Made by a program: the position numbers and the translations under genes
Part shown: positions 63,835 to 64,000 of the stretch, piece by piece
Layout: every line of letters begins with the position of its first letter
Numbering within the stretch: the stretch's first letter is position 1
The notes under the pieces: model-generated
The model's input: the letters and a program-made list of their open reading frames with translations, nothing else
Database searches by the model: none
What the model was told of the DNA's origin: nothing
From: RGIG3701 sp031553595
GTDB taxonomy: Bacteria > Planctomycetota > Planctomycetia > Pirellulales > Thermoguttaceae
NCBI GenBank assembly: GCA_031553595.1
Contig: JAVBLI010000005.1
Coordinates: 1-64,000, forward strand
Reading direction: 5' to 3'
Length of the DNA: 64,000 nucleotides

Positions 63835-63863
63835 TTTCTTTTTCAAAATGAATCGGTTATAAT
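63835..63863 (+). promoter_or_regulatory. Possible promoter of the right-edge gene
   Basis: Perfect TATAAT with a poor -35 (TTTCTT) at 17 bp; about 95-nt leader. Bases 63651-63834 hold no gene. Confidence 0.4.
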
Positions 63864-63961
63864 GAAAGAATCACCCGCCCGGCCTGCTGCCGACGCAGCG
63901 TAAAACAGCCGTGTGGCGGGAGGACGTTTTGTCGTATTTTTTTCACACGGAGGAACATTCC

Positions 63962-64000
63962 ATGAAACGCCGTGATTTTTTACGCACCGCCGGGGCGATG
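63962..64000 (+). CDS. N-terminus of a Tat-exported protein, cut by the window edge
   Basis: MKRRDFLRTAGAM: Arg-Arg-Asp-Phe-Leu-Arg is a twin-arginine signal of the kind that precedes Gfo/Idh/MocA, DUF1501 or xylose-isomerase-like proteins in planctomycetes. GGAGG is 8 bp before the ATG. The product cannot be named from 13 residues. Confidence 0.75.
   Translation, partial: MKRRDFLRTAGAM

Overview
The window is a stretch of bacterial chromosome that most likely comes from a planctomycete, probably a Pirellulales or Thermoguttaceae-like lineage. This rests on gene content, not on a marker phylogeny. The signs are a formylglycine sulfatase, a Tat-exported Gfo/Idh/MocA oxidoreductase, a hydrazine-synthase-alpha-like two-haem protein, a Gly/Pro-rich surface protein of the planctomycete 'mu-protocadherin' kind, giant exported TPR proteins with ExbB/ExbD, and a second Tat signal peptide at the right edge. 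Coding DNA is GC-rich, spacers are AT-rich, and sigma70-like promoters (TTGACA/TATAAT types, 16-17 bp spacing) and Shine-Dalgarno sites are easy to see. I found no rRNA, tRNA, CRISPR array or prophage.

Layout. 1-123: end of a gene cut by the edge, possibly an IS630-type transposase. 341-14803, minus strand: an information-processing block reading rpsA, sulfatase, nusA, infB, rbfA, an endonuclease III-like protein with a histone H1-like tail, a TPR protein, yebC and pfkA. 15138-19766, plus strand: ffh, a PHP-like hydrolase, rpsP, trmD, rplS. 19794-26231: Gly/Pro-rich surface protein (minus), then a beta-propeller lipoprotein, a ferredoxin-type protein, rsmD and an iron-sulfur flavoprotein. 26404-32803: TPR, exbB, exbD, sppA. 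32884-35777, minus: an unknown exported protein and acetolactate synthase. 36143-43230, plus: CtpA-type protease, a secretin-like exported protein, an acidic exported protein, an Fe-S flavoprotein lacking the usual NAD(P)H domain, and a UPF0104 membrane protein. 43307-48395, minus: Gfo/Idh and an RND/MMPL exporter. 48590-53843, mostly plus: YhaM-type nuclease, M28 peptidase, zinc-ribbon protein, ApbE. 53929-63464: HzsA-like cytochrome, SDR (both minus), FAD oxidoreductase (plus), HAE1-type RND pump (minus). 63962: start of a Tat-exported protein.

The genes fall into three themes: translation and RNA metabolism (rpsA, nusA, infB, rbfA, yebC, ffh, rpsP, trmD, rplS, rsmD, yhaM); the cell envelope and export (TPR-ExbB-ExbD, SppA, CtpA, two RND proteins, surface proteins and lipoproteins); and redox chemistry (ferredoxin-type protein, Isf-like flavoprotein, Fe-S flavoprotein, ApbE, HzsA-like cytochrome, FAD oxidoreductase). 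rimP, truB and rimM are missing from their usual places in the nusA-infB-rbfA and rpsP-trmD-rplS clusters.

The spacers hold the least ordinary signals: (i) heptanucleotide-period repeats at gene 3' ends that often carry a stop codon in each 7-mer and in several cases supply the host gene's stop codon; (ii) near-perfect palindromes of about 115-128 bp; (iii) a repeat of about 100 bp, present two to three times, whose copies show compensatory base changes and which lies in likely 5' leaders; (iv) a promoter followed by about 420 nt of leader or non-coding RNA before a tiny zinc-ribbon gene.
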